A stretch of 64,000 nucleotides of DNA, taken from NCBI GenBank assembly GCA_000349905.1, contig KB722747.1, positions 165,167 through 229,166 on the forward strand, in the 5' to 3' direction. Source of the DNA: Volvariella volvacea V23 (lineage: Eukaryota; Basidiomycota; Agaricomycetes; Agaricales; Pluteaceae). This document shows, in pieces, positions 36,810 through 51,000 of this stretch. The translations under genes were made by a program, and so were the position numbers. Each line of letters opens with the position of its first letter. Position 1 is the stretch's first letter. The notes under the pieces are model-generated. The model worked only from the letters and a program-made list of their open reading frames with translations. It was not told the DNA's origin and searched no databases.

Positions 36810-36950
36810 GGATCGGTAGGAAAACGTCGGGAAACCGATACCATGCTAATTGACTCCATCAAGCTATCAAATGCAAAATGTACTTGTAGTCCAAATGTAC
36901 AACTGGTTATTTCGTAGTCACACAAACGGGAGCTGCTCGAATTATCACAT

Positions 36951-38552
36951 TCAGTTCTTCATCAAACCCGCAACTGCCTCCTCGATCTTTCTCCATCGCT
37001 TCTTATTCAATGTCGCAGCGATCACCAAATTCCCGCCTCGGGGGTCTTGGGCTCCGTCTTGGCCATACAGCCCCTTCATCCAACCGAGTATGCCTACCAT
37101 CCCAGATAGGTGGACCAACGGCTGTGGCCTGTGGGTCTCCCTATAAGCACAGAGGGTCCTCCCCCCTCCGGCGCCTCTCCAATCCAGCTCTGCAACCTTG
37201 AAAACAGTCCGATTAGAGATCAACACGTTCTCGTCGCACTCTGGGTGACGGTAGAAATACGCGATTGGAACCCTTTTGCTCGTGTCGAAGAGCGCATTGG
37301 ACATCATCTCGTAAGCCTCGACGACTTGAGAGGATGTGCGACTCTGACGGACGCGGGCAAAGTGGGAGGCTATTTTGTGGACGGGGGTGTGGATGAGTTG
37401 GGAAACGGTGAAGACGTCGTAGGGTATGGTGAGGAAGGTGTTGTGTGGGTAGTTGGAAAGGGAAGGATGGAAGTGGCGATACGAGCCGACGTTTGTGCAG
37501 TGGACCTTGGTTGTGGGTTTGGTGCCGTCGGTATATATTGTCTACGCACGACAAGTAAACTTTATGGCCTGGGGGAGTTTTACTGAGTGAACGATACGCA
37601 CCTTGAATAGCCAGGCAGCGATAACGTCTCCTGTGGTCAATTCTACAACGTCCCCGGACTCCTTTCCGTCTTTCTTTACTTGATCCACCAGCTTTGCGCA
37701 TACATCAGAAGGAAGCAATAGGGTCTTTGCTTCAATCCCGTGCCATAACCACTGCCACAGATGCCACCACAACCACACGAAAAGCGCCCAACCACTTTGT
37801 ACAATGTACATCCCCTTGAAATCTGCTTTGCCCTTCTGCGTCCCATCGCTTGCAGCCGTTTTCTCTTTCTCGTATCCATCCAAATATTTCTGAAGCGGGT
37901 TTTCGTTAATGCCAGGATGAAGAGTCGGTGGCGCGGGTATAGTCCAGGGCACGCCGTTCAACTCTGCCTGCAACGCCTTAAAAATCCAGCTTGATCCTGT
38001 TCCGTCAAAGATGGAATGGGGTAGCGACACGCCTATACAGGTGTAAGGCGTTGACGGGTCAGGGAAATATGTAAGGTGCCACGATGTAATGGGGTGTAAC
38101 TTTGGAGCGAATTCTTCGACCAAGCCTGGAATTGAAGGATCTCGGAAGAGCATCATTGGTAAGGAGGTATGAATTCTGGGTACGGGGATTGGAAGGTAGT
38201 GGGAAAGGGGTAGAGTGCTCGTCGTGGCGGTGAAATGGAAGGTAGCGTAGTCGTCAGGAATGGGACCAATTGGAATTCGTACTTGTAGAGGATTTTTTTG
38301 CTGGACGGAGGGTTAGGGCGCTATATTATTTTGCTGTGGGCGTCGACCTACGCGTTTATTTTCCAAAAGTTCCAGACGACCGGCGAGGAGGGGCCACTTA
38401 GCAACAACTCTCTCTAGCGCGGAGCGGATGGCGCCTTCATCCAAGAGGCCTTCAACAACCCAGCCGAAACATAGAACAGATGGTGTAGTGTTGTCAAATA
38501 ATGTCAGTGGAATAATGGCAGCAGGCTCTGGAACACCAGATCTCAGAGACAT
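36951..38552 (-). CDS. HXXXDG acyltransferase (transferase family PF02458, BAHD/trichothecene acetyltransferase-like)
   Basis: A CoA-dependent acyltransferase on three main exons. The first runs from MSLRSGVPEPAAIIPLTLFD (38552) to LLAGRLELLENK. The second contains PYTCIGVSLPHSIFDGTGSS, where HSIFDG is the catalytic HXXXDG motif (about 38000). The third includes LYGQDGAQDPRGGNLVIAAT near the end, close to the place of the structural DFGWG-type motif, which itself is not conserved. An upstream ATG (about 38652, MDALDVRDLR) may add a small first exon, but I could not join it in frame. Such enzymes acylate alcohols or amines in secondary metabolism. It is convergent with the GH15 gene (141 bases between stops). 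Confidence 0.83.
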
Positions 38553-38752
38553 GGGCGAAATGATAGAGATATTTTCTGGAAAGCATTTGTGCGTACTGAG
38601 ATATTTGTCTGGTTGTCACTACCGCAAATCTCGGACATCCAGGGCGTCCATATAATATATTATTGATGCCCAAGTTGCCCGAAAGTATTAGCCAATCAAA
38701 GTGACCTTCAAGGCGGCTCCACAGATTTTCTCACAGCCGGCGAGTACTCCTA

Positions 38753-39253
38753 TTATAAGCCTTGACAAATATACTTACAGTACTGCTGAAACTGCTTGCT
38801 TAGCTGCTGGTGTATAAATAAGATCGCACTATTCTTCTTTGGAGCGGGTTTGGTATCTGATTGATGTCCCTGTCCTAGGTGATTAGTTAAGGTGTCTGCT
38901 AAGTGATTGAGCTGCAAACAGCTAGGACCATGGCCGGACACATAGTTCTTGGGGCTCTCATGTTCAAGTTCATACACGGACCTTGGGATTACGGCAAGTC
39001 TCCTTGCTACACGTGTTTTTATGTTTGCCTCGGAGGCAAAAGCCAAACATGCTTCGGCAAGCCGCATGCCTAGCCGTCCAACACTGGCATACTTATAGTA
39101 GTCAACCCTGTTGTCTAGGTGCACCACAAAGCAAGGGCACGATCTTGTGAGCATCTTGGTTCCATGTGCAGCAACGCTAAACATTTGACGATAAGGCTCA
39201 GAAGTACTACTGCATTGTGTTAGTTCGTTGCATGCTGCCACAATGCTGACCAC
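38753..39253 (-). CDS. Hypothetical protein (166 aa open frame)
   Basis: The longest frame in the interval between the acyltransferase and subtilase 3. It has no intron, no signal peptide and no motif I recognise; it includes several Cys/His residues and GRLGMRLAEACLAFASEA. Length alone makes it worth recording, but a chance frame is quite possible. Confidence 0.25.
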   Translation of the reverse strand: MVSIVAACNELTQCSSTSEPYRQMFSVAAHGTKMLTRSCPCFVVHLDNRVDYYKYASVGRLGMRLAEACLAFASEANIKTRVARRLAVIPRSVYELEHESPKNYVSGHGPSCLQLNHLADTLTNHLGQGHQSDTKPAPKKNSAILFIHQQLSKQFQQYCKYICQGL

Positions 39254-39800
39254 AATGATGTCCTATCACTCGCAAAAGATCACAGGATAGAGAAGGACAC
39301 GTAGTTCAAGTTTCATGGGCACATATCACGTCCAGCAGCACCTCTACCTGTGATTGGAGGTATGGTCGCCTTCTTCGAGCACGACCATGTGGAAGACCGG
39401 ACTTCCTGTTAGCCGACGTCCCTGTATCCGGGGATTCGTTGTTTCGAGCTCGGTGTCCTTGCGGTACTACTTCCTGGATAGAATTATCGGTACGTAGCTT
39501 AGACATCGACACTCCCTATTTAAGCTAATAGTCAATTGCGTTATCGTATCACGCAAAGTGCTGCAGGTGTCAATCGTACAGATGACCAACTTAGCCATGA
39601 GGTTCATACGATGAGTCGACTCTAACCGGGCGTGAAGCGCTATCCAACGCATGCAACCAACTCTTGATCGCAAGGTTGCATCCAGTATGGCACAATCACA
39701 GGCCATTCTGACCAGGTTGCGACCATAATCTTCTTGCTAACCGATATCCAGTTAGGCCGAGTTTAATGCAGGCGCCTGCACAACCTGTACCAAGAACATG

Positions 39801-39808
39801 TATAAATA
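39801..39808 (+). promoter_or_regulatory. TATA box of subtilase 3
   Basis: TATAAATA about 76-83 bases upstream of the ATG at 39884, in the same position as the box of subtilase 1. The sequence between it and the ATG is pyrimidine-rich, as is usual for strongly expressed fungal genes. Confidence 0.55.
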
Positions 39809-39883
39809 GCGTGTTCTTAGCACCCAAGATTCTTCAGCCCAAGAATCTCTTGAGTCTCTTGTCCTCCCCTTCCAAGAAACAAC

Positions 39884-41373
<1,490 letters not shown>

Positions 41374-42670
41374 AAATCTGCCCTCATCAGGAGCAAAAAT
41401 GCCAACGCCTCTCATGGTTCCCGCTAGTTTTGTAGTTGGTATAGACATGTACATTTTAAAAACGTTGGCAATCATAAGATGAATTCCATTCTGCTTAGCC
41501 AAGAACACGAGAGTCTTGAACTCCCTTCCTGCTCTTGGCTTTACTCTTATCTCCATCTCAGTATGCTTGGGCGCCGCGGCATTCGCTAGCGTGTTTTTGG
41601 CGTGCATGATTTGGCATTGTTTAATAGGGCCCTTGTGCCTGTGAGTGCTCGGACTGGGCCTGGGCGCCCTTTTACGCGTTTACCTCCTGCTATTTGGGCG
41701 CTATAACCAGAATTGTTACCTTTGGACGAGTGGCTTCTACCATCCCGGATCCCATTGCTTTCAGTGAAGTATAAAGCGCCAAACCTCTGTATAGCAACCA
41801 TTTATACGTGCGTTCGCTCAAGCGCGCAGTCCAGTTGTGAGTGCAATAGTGGCTGCCTATTTGAAATGACTCTATGGAGTGCGAAGGGCCTACAAGTACT
41901 TCTACTATTTCAGAATTCTTGTTAGACCAGGTAACATTGCCCGCCATTCCCGACTCATCCATCAGTCATTGGGCCATAGCCCTTTGAAAGCTCATTGAAT
42001 GAGAGGTTTCTGCCGGTGATACCTATCGTCTACCGAAAGCTCTCACAATTACGAGAGTACAACCTTTACCTTAATGGCGAAAACTCACCCCCACCATCTT
42101 CGTCATTGCGGCAAGTCCTGCCATCCATCCGACATCGAAAGGCTTCCAGAACCGCAAAAGCTGCTACTTTAGCTCGTTCCAGCGGATCACAACGAGCTAT
42201 TTTTTGTCCCTAGGTAGCATTCTTTGTACCTTATATGGGTGCCTATTAGTGCGATTCCATTGAATTCTGTATTTATGCATAGGTACTTCGGTCCTTCGAT
42301 ACTGAAATGAGCTTAGCGCCCGACGGCATTCTTATAGTACAAGCTCGTTCAATGGACTTCTTGGTCTAGACCCACACCTTTTTGTAACAGGTCAGTAAAA
42401 CCCTCGGATAGACGGACCTGTCGGTGCCTTGTTGTGGCGATGTCCGTTAACGATATAGCTCTCAATTTGCGCTGGTCTTTCGCCTTGCCTCCCACACCAT
42501 TTTGTCCCAATGTTGAGCCAGGAGCATACTCAGTGAGGGCCACATCTGACGACTTTGGTATTTCTCGCGCCAATCCACTTTCCAGTTTTCTGCAATTCTG
42601 CATACAGTGGTCTAGCATTGGTTTGTCTTCATCTATAACAGCGCCTCGCGTTGCTAAAATGTTTGGTTAG
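41374..42670. other. Intergenic; may contain the first exon of the next gene
   Basis: About 1.3 kb. Several frames of 70-90 codons without recognisable features. The first coding exon of the following membrane protein should lie near its right end but could not be fixed. Confidence 0.4.
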
Positions 42671-44310
42671 CGCTATTGTACTATGACTACATTCTCACAT
42701 TCCCAATGGAGGTTGAGTATATGTGGGGACAGAAATTTCGCGTTTCGACGCTGCTGTACATTTTCTGTCGCTATGGACTGGTCGCCAACGTTATTTATCT
42801 CTTCACGATCACAAAATGGTTAATTCAAGAGGTAAGAAAAAGGCATGCTCTCTGCATTTGTTCTAAAACGATTCACACCCTTATAGTGCGTGAACAATTC
42901 AGTTAGCTAGCCGCAGCTGAAGAAAAATAATTAAACCCGATTTAGCTGCGATACGGGATACAAGATTAGTGGTGCCCTGAGCGTATTTGGTAGAATCGCG
43001 ATTATTAGTTCGTGCCTCCTTTCCAATATTATGTCTCTTCTGATATTCAGTTGCAGTCGTATGGAGCGCACGAACTTGGGCAGTATTCTCCCGTAGTCGA
43101 GTTATACTGGCTTTCTTTTCTATCGCAGGAACCGCCTGCATCATCCTTGACATCGTGAGTTCCACGAAATTGCTAACTCCGAAATATTGAATTGCATCGA
43201 GTTACACGTACCCGTATTGCAATGCCAACACAACTCCAGTCGGCCCTTGTAGGTATGATTTCCCTTACTTCGGGCTCACTCTTACCTCCCTGTATCATAA
43301 TGTAGGAGTATGTCCGATAATTGTTCCGCCTTGGCGAGACACTGACAGATGAAGTCGGAGGCATTCTGTCCGTTCTCATGTGCCTTTTGGAATTCTCGTC
43401 CGCAGGTTTAACGTCTTTTCGGAGCATCCAGGCTCTAAGGATCGGTGGCCCATGGAAGACCCAGCAACAGGGATTCGTTTATCTTGTCTTTGAACAAGGT
43501 TTGTCCTGAACCTTGTATGCGACCCCCGAGAACTAAATTTTTATCATAATGAATCAAAGGGCTTTTGTACTTTGGGTAGGCAGTGCTCATCCCTTCTACT
43601 ACTGCCTACGGGCTCAGACCCAACTTAGAGCGGTTTCAGTGTTCACAATTGCTTCACTAGTGCTGAATATAGTAGGTACACTTCCATTTTTGTCATCCTT
43701 CGGTCGTGTTGAGATCAATATGCAGACAATTCCAGTAAGCTAGGTGTCATGAATCAAGACCCTAACCATTTTACACCTGCTCAGGGCGGTTTCCTTCAGC
43801 GTCTGCTGAATGCGTTGACGTTACCGTAAGTTTACTCCTTATCAGGCCGACTAACGCTGTTTCGATTCATTATCACTCAGTGTTTCAGGTCTCATGACGG
43901 CTCGCTTCCTCTTACATCTTCGGCATTGGGACGATAAGCACGATGCATTTTACATGAACACATCTCCACCGGGTGGGGCTGCAGGTGGGCGGAGCCACGG
44001 ACCGTGGCACGTGCGGACAAAACCTTTATCCGCACTAAGATTTGCAACAGCAAATCGTGGGACGAACACGATGATGGAAACTTTCATGTCCGTCCAGGAC
44101 CAGTTTGGCGATGACCCGGTCAGGAGGGCAGAGGCAGACGTTGGGACAAGGGGAAGGCAGGGAATGGACTATGAAAGGGAAGGACAATGCTTCGAGATGA
44201 AGTGTGAAGGGGTCAGGAGGATGACAGATAGCTTAGATATGATTGGAGGCACGAGGAGTCCGACTTCTGATGAAATCCTGCAGGTTGACCGTCCGGGGAC
44301 AACCGGCTGA
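42671..44310 (+). CDS. DUF6533-type multi-pass membrane protein (5' end not resolved)
   Basis: The first recognisable exon reads LLYYDYILTFPMEVEYMW, the hallmark of the DUF6533 family of mushroom 7TM-like proteins. Later exons give YKISGALSVFGRIAII, VVWSARTWAVFSRSRVILAF with FFSIAGTACIILDI, GGILSVLMCLLEFSSAGLTS, AVSVFTIASLVLNIVGTLPF and FLQRLLNALTLPVSGLMTAR: about six to seven helices. A hydrophilic C-terminal tail of about 130 residues closes at 44310. The exon carrying the start Met was not identified, since the frame is closed just upstream of 42671 and needs an unseen splice. Function unknown. Confidence 0.72.
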
Positions 44311-44516
44311 ACAGATCATTTACTAGCCTTCTCCATTTGCTGATGCTCCTGATGACTGTTATAAAATCGATCGTTTATAGAGATGTGTCCTGTCCGCTGA
44401 AGGGTGTCGTGCAAATGCATGGAATCAGAAAATAGCGTACTTGGCATTGACTACATACAAAGTTAGTATTTACGGCTCGGACGATATGGGTAAGGTCGGG
44501 GACCATGAGTCGACCA

Positions 44517-47048
44517 TCAGTCAACCCATGTCACGCAATCCAAGTTCAGACTAGCCTTAGGCACATACTTCTCGCCATTTTCGTAACTTGCTTCCATCCT
44601 GACTTTGACACTCCTGTGAACCTTTACGCCCCATTTCTTCTGCTTTGGGATAATCCTTCCTTGGCCCATGTTCATGCCATAGTAGGTAGTCCAGCTATCA
44701 TCCCCTCTTTGATACCTCTGCTTGATAGGCCACATCTCCAGGACCCACCAACCTGGAGCCAAGCTCAACTGATCGTAAACGGGTGACAACCCGTCCAGCA
44801 AGTCGTGTTGTTCCTCCGTCAATTGTTCTTGATCGACGACGCCCTTATAAGAGTCTGCGTCACTAAAATTCTTGAGATCAAGCTCAAGGGTACGAACAGG
44901 ATCCACTGCGGGGGTAGTGGGAATCCTCTGGATGAAGCTTGTCGACGTTAGGGAAAGAGGTGCCGGGCGCGGCTGGACGATAGGATAGAGCGAATCAGGA
45001 TCAAGTCCGATGCGTCGAAGGCCCTCAGGATCGAAGAGGATGCCCGTGTTTGTCTTGAAGCATTCACGAATCATCCAACGTAAGGGGATCCGGGCAAGAC
45101 TATGTTTGGTTTCATTAGGCACTGTGATCAAATAAAGGGTCATCAGCGACGGCTCGGGCACAGAAAAAAGGACGACAAGCCAGTCGTCGAGGGTGTAATT
45201 GTAATGGGGGTTGGATGCGGCAACATACCTGAACCGCCTCCGACATCTTGGCCATCGAAAAATCGTCAGCTTGGCGAGCACTTAATCCCGTGTACAAGAG
45301 AACCTTACCACAGTGACATCCGGCAAACCAGACCTGACATGATTAAATGGAGATAAGTGACCATATTCGGATCCGTTCAAAACCCGTGCAAGGGCTGAGA
45401 TAAAGGACGTACTTCCTCTATATCGGTAGGAACATCGGATTTATCCCCATACCGTCTCTCCAGGTTCCTCAAAGAGGCCTCCTTGCTCTTCAATTTGGGG
45501 CGTTTTGATTTCTCTTGGGCCTTCTTCTGGTCGGTCACACTGAGGGTTTGCTCCCTGACGTTCGGCCTGTTCCACAGATTGGCCTTGAACTTTGCGCGAC
45601 GTTCGTCCAGTGATACGGCATGCCGGAATGTGCGCACAATCGTGTTTGAAGTCGTGAATGGAAGCCGTCGTGGGATGAGTCCAACAGAATTGACGGTATC
45701 CCTGCAGACAAGGTAATCATCCATCAGCACCCATTCGAGGAATGTGACCACGCGAGAGCGAGAGAATGTCGATGTAAATTAAATCAAGGAACCCGCTCTG
45801 CATTCGGGTGATGGTCCTAATATGGACATTGCTGCAGTTTGTTCGGTTCCTCCCCCAGGGAGTACCAGTGCAATCATTTCTCAAGGATGACAGGTCCAAA
45901 ATGGAGACCGTCATCGGTGATCAGAAGGAATGACTCACCAAACCCCAATAAACTCGATATCCACATCGATTGAGAAGGCCTGCTTAAACGCATTGGACTG
46001 CTGCCATCCAACTTCGTCTTCTCGCGTGTACATTTTGTATGCGAAGGGTACCTGCTGCCAGTTGTCAGGTGGCAACAAGCCCACCTTGTGTATCATCCCT
46101 GCCAAACTAGGTTTATACAAAAACATAATTAGCTATCTCGTCGCCGCGGAGAAATAGGTGGGGAAGCGACGATCCTACCTCCTAGCGGTGTAGGCACCTC
46201 GAGAGAATCCTGAATGCCGTTGGAGGTCTTGTGAGCGTGCACAATCTTCCAATAGAAAACGACAGATATGGATGGAACCCTGACATACCAAAGATACAGA
46301 TTCGGTCTCCCGCGATATCTACAAATGGTATAATCGTTAGTGGACGTTATTCGGCTCACCAAATGACATGGGAGAAACATACAGTTCTGCATGAGGAATT
46401 TGTACCCCTCTAGGGTTCAAAAGTATTCAGGAAGAGGTGTGGAGAGAAGCGAAGTCACAAACCCATGACGTGCTCGTCGAGGTTCCAAGCAACCGCTTCA
46501 TCAAGGCTCTAAGTAATGCAAAAACTTAGGGTACTGTCAGGCAAAATAAGTCGTCCTTCTCACCTTTGAGACCTTAGAAGCAAGTGGAGTGGCAAATTGT
46601 GGGCTCGTGTATGTGCCTATTCCTGCCTACAAAATATCTGTAGGCAATCCAAAAACAAATATTTGTATGAGAATTTACCTGGTAGTAGACCATCTGAAGC
46701 GAGCGATTATCCTTCTTCAACATGGAGAAGAGTTGCACGATGTTCGAGTTCTGTGATATCATGAGTCTAGGTCAATCCACCGCCGTAACGCACGAAGACA
46801 TACATCTGCGTCAAACCTTGAATGTGTCAGAGCTAGTTATAGTGAATCATAAGGTGTACATACTGATCTCCAGTACCATCAAAGCAAAGAATGAGCGTTC
46901 GGTAAGGGTGTGTAGGAGGAACGCTTGGACTGCCAGCGGGATGTAAGGCAGTGATTAGCTTGCTGCCACTGGCATCCGGGGAGAGCCCAGGAGACGTAAG
47001 GGTACTCTCTGTGTCTGTGCGAGCGTGGCCTTCTGTCGAGCTAGACAT
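44517..47048 (-). CDS. DUF2235 alpha/beta-hydrolase domain protein
   Basis: Starts at 47048 (MSSSTEGHARTDTESTLTSP) with a low-complexity leader, then YRTLILCFDGTGDQ, the DUF2235 entry; the next exon gives NSNIVQLFSML. The nucleophile elbow GFSRGAYTAR is near 46170-46200 across an exon, fitting GxSxG. AFSIDVDIEFIGVWDTVNSV spans the next join, supplying the acid residue region. The conserved WFAGCHCDVGGG segment is near 45270-45330. The last exon is long (to WVD and stop at 44517). DUF2235 relates to the Tle1 phospholipase fold of bacterial type VI effectors; in fungi the family is common and the substrate is unknown. About ten exons. Confidence 0.85.
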
Positions 47049-47139
47049 GGTATGCCTATCCGTGGGGATACCTGTTCCCGGTTTCGCGATTTATATGGAC
47101 TCCAAACCCAAGAAGGTAGGGATCTCCTCCTGACACGCA

Positions 47140-47736
47140 TTGTGTGAGCGGTGGAGAATCGGTCTTAGTTTTCATTCTCACCATATCAAGAATGAATCTT
47201 ACATGATGCTTAGACACAGAATACGGGGGATACGGAGGGACGAACCTACCAGATCATCGGGTGCCATTGGGGCCACGGTAATCCTTATTTGGTCTTGCTT
47301 GTTCATATGGAATGTCACGGAGCTGATTGGGCCATACCTGTGTTTTTGGCGATGTGAATCCTCCGACCCCATGAGCAATCACGCCGGCGTGTTTTGTACG
47401 TCTTTGGTCGCTTCATCAATCTCTTGTTTCTCGGTTTTGATTAGATTTCAGGGTTTTTCTCGGTGGTTTGCTAGCGCCTATGGCTCCGATGTCACAAAAT
47501 CAAGGGAGTTTTTTGCCGGAACAATGGAAGGCATACTTCCTCCAGGGATACAGGAGAAGTATTCTCTCTCGGATGCGGCTGCTCGCATGAAAGTATCGTT
47601 ATTGGGACTTGACGTCCCAATCACTGTTCTAGGATTAACGATGGCAATCAGCAGCCCTGCATTTCCATCTTCTCTTTCCAGCAGTTGGGATGCACGCCAC
47701 CAGAAACAAAGATGCTGGGTGGTGCGCTGTCAATAA
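47140..47736 (+). CDS. Hypothetical protein (198 aa open frame)
   Basis: A long intron-free frame lying just upstream of the divergently transcribed DUF2235 gene. It contains hydrophobic stretches (GAIGATVILIWSCLFIWNV; VSLLGLDVPITVLGLTMAIS) but no recognised motif. It could be a short membrane protein, a decayed exon, or chance. The following 300 bases to the Ppo start hold nothing else. Confidence 0.3.
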   Translation: MCERWRIGLSFHSHHIKNESYMMLRHRIRGIRRDEPTRSSGAIGATVILIWSCLFIWNVTELIGPYLCFWRCESSDPMSNHAGVFCTSLVASSISCFSVLIRFQGFSRWFASAYGSDVTKSREFFAGTMEGILPPGIQEKYSLSDAAARMKVSLLGLDVPITVLGLTMAISSPAFPSSLSSSWDARHQKQRCWVVRCQ

Positions 47737-48033
47737 AATTTTAAGGGACTAAGATGGCATTGTTGTTATCGACATGCAGGACAACCTTGATGAATTCATC
47801 CTGTCGGCGCACTTTCACCTCCACCTTCTATCACGTGTAGCCGTTGACGGTTCTAACTCTTGGATCAAGCGAGTCTGAGATCTGAGACGGGGTCACAGTT
47901 ACTTCCTTTCCGGAATTTCCGTATTGATATCTCTATGGGAGATTCAATGCCACCCTTTTCGTACCGGTGTATATAAAGCCCCATGCTTCTTTCGATACCC
48001 TAGAGTGGTTAAACGCCCTTGAGTTTCTCAACC

Positions 48034-51000
48034 ATGCCTAACATCTCACCAATTCAAGCATTCGCCCTGGGCGCAGACGCCGCATACCTTGCCAACCGAC
48101 CACTCCCTACTGCACCAGACGGCCGCTATGACTGGCAAACTACTGCCGAGGCCAGCAACAGTCCAGAGGCACACTCAAGCGTCACCAATATCATCAAGCA
48201 GGTGCGCCATATTCAATACCACTCTTCATTAGCGCCTACTAACGTATTGTGCGTATAGATTGCCTCTATCAAGTCCAAGGGTGTTCCTACTCCGGACCCA
48301 AAACTTGTGGTATGTCTCCAGTGACATCCCCTCCAGTAGTTGCTCACACGCTCCTCAGGGAGCATTCCTCGACAGTGCAGTCAATCCGGATGCTGTCGAT
48401 GATCGCCAGGGCGCTGTAAGTCTCCAATTGTCCTGCACTATGACCTCTTGCTCATCCAATACTCCAATAGTTCGAAGCAGGCCTGACGCTTCTATCAAGG
48501 CTTCCACCTGATTTGGACGTGACCAAGAAGATGTCCGATGCTGCCATTGGACGTCTCTACAACACCATCCCACGCGTATGTAGAATATCCCCCGAAAAAG
48601 CGCTCCAATCTGATTTATCCCCAGCCCGTGGATTCCTTCCTGAGTGATCAATATTGCTTCCGCCAAGCCGACGGTCGAGGAAACAACTTGCTTGATCCTT
48701 CCCTTGGTCAAGCGGGAACTCCATACGCCCGAAGTGTGCAATCTAGGTATTGCCAGGACTCCAGATCACTCCCAGACCCAGGTTTGATCTTCGACACCAT
48801 TCTCAAGCGCCGAAGTGTAAGTCCCGGTACCTGGCTCCATGCGTGTCCTGTCTCATTCTCACGCAGCTGAAAAACCACCCCGGGGGCAACTCAAGCCTGA
48901 TTTTTGCCTTTGCTTCTTTGGTTACGTGAGTAATTGTAAAGATGAATTGTAGACGTTTCTGATGGTCTTTTCAGGCATTCCTTGTTCCGCACTGATTATC
49001 ACAACATGTACATTAATAATACGAGCTCATATCTTGACTTGAGTCCTCTATACGGAATAAGTAGGCACCTTTCCCCTTTAGGCTTCATTACCACCCCTGA
49101 CGGCGACTAGACCAGCAAACTCAGGATCAAGTACGCGATAAGGAGGCTGGTCGAGGATTGCTCTATCCAGACACATTCTCGGAAGAGCGACTCCTTTTCC
49201 TGCCTCCAGCGGCGAGTGTCCTTCTCGTCATCTTGTCCCGCAATCACAACGTGAGTCATTCCCACTATCTCGCAAACAGAACTAACCTACCAAAATATAA
49301 TATAGTACATTGCTGAGAAACTCCTTAAAATCAACGAGAAGGGAACGTGGAGCGACCCCCCTCCCGAAGATGCCGCCAAGCGTGCGAAGCAAGACGAAGA
49401 AATCTTCCAAACCGCTAAATTGATCAAGTACGTTGTCCCCCTATGCTCTAGGGATGGAGAGGGCTAATAATACATTGACGTGACCAGCTGCGGCCATTTT
49501 ATGAGTCTAATTATGGGGGACTACGTTGCTGGGTTCCTGGGACTTTCAGAGGGCAATGCGTGGAACTTGCCGGCGTTTGACGTGAGTTGATCTCTGAACC
49601 NNNNNNNNNNNNNNNNNNNNNNNNNNNNNNNNNNNNNNNNNNNNNNNNNNNNNNNNNNNNNNNNNNNNNNNNNNNNNNNNNNNNNNNNNNNNNNNNNNNN
49701 TCCCCGTGGGACTGACCGGAAAAATAGCCAATTACGTTGTCAGATGGCAAGGTCGTTGGTCGAGGACAAGGAAATCACGTTAGCGTTGAATTCAACGTGC
49801 TCTATAGGGTGAGTAGTTTCAATGTGCTGTTTTCCCCTTTTGATTCTAATCCCGGGGGGTTTGTGCGCGTAGTGGCACGCTACCACTTCTCGGGCAGACG
49901 AGATTTGGACCGAAGAGAAGTTCAATCGCGCATTCAACAACAAGCCCTTCGATCAAATCACGTTGGAAGACTTCGTCAAGGCATTTGGTACTGAAATTCG
50001 CGCCGCATTCGCCACGCCACCCAAGGACCGAGTCTTTGGAGGGTAAGTGGGCCTTCTTTCCGATTTTGGGTGGGAGCAGATGGACTGACGTGGGATTGTT
50101 GTGTCCCTGAAATGCCTGTCAATATAGTATGACCCGCGGTCCGGATGGAAAGTTCAATGATGACCAGCTTGCTGCTATCCTCCACGATGCCACGGAGAAC
50201 CCTGCCAACAGCTATGGTGGTCGTGGCACTCCTGAGTGCCTCAGGATTATTGAGATTATGGGTATCGAGCAAGCTAGACAGTGGGGTGTTTGCACGATGA
50301 ACGAGTTCCGCAGGTTCTTGAAACTCAAAGGTTAGTGATATCGATTTTGGATAATTAGATCGGAGGACTAACCCACAACAGAGTTTGAGTCTTTCGAGGA
50401 GTGGAATCCTGACCCCGAGATTGCGGTAAGCACTTTTGCGCTTTGTGCTTGATAGGATGTGAGCTAACTTTGAGTGACTTTGATGAATGTAGAATGCTGC
50501 CCGACGACTCTATCACCACATTGACAACTTGGAACTCTATGTGAGCACATCCGACCTGCTTTACTTATTGTCCATGTGATTGATGAACTTAGACCGGTCT
50601 CCAAGCCGAGAGCATCATGCCTCTGAGTGGTGGTTTGCGCTTCGCTTGTGGTTACACTGTCAGTGGATTCTTCTTCCTATCACGTTGATGAATTAAAGTT
50701 TATGCATGGATAGATGACGCAAGCTGTTCTTGCTGACGCCATTGCTTTGGTCCGTGGAGATCGGTACTACACAACTGACTTCACCCGTGAGTCTAGTTAT
50801 CGTGTCTGTGAAGGTTACCTTTAATTAATATTGCCAACTATAGCGGCCAACCTCACTACATGGGGATTCCAAGACTGCAAGCGTGATCCTAACAACGGAG
50901 GCTTCGGCGGAAACTGTACGTCTCTTTGTTGAAAGTTATCGGATATCAACTCACACACTGGTGTTCTTAGTGCCTAAACTGTTGATGCGACACCTTCCTC

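Larger units (their letters stand above)
38553..39883. other. Intergenic apart from a doubtful frame
   Basis: About 1.3 kb between the 5' ends of the minus-strand acyltransferase and the plus-strand subtilase 3, so it is a divergent promoter region. It holds the 166-codon frame listed separately and the TATA box of subtilase 3. Confidence 0.4.
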
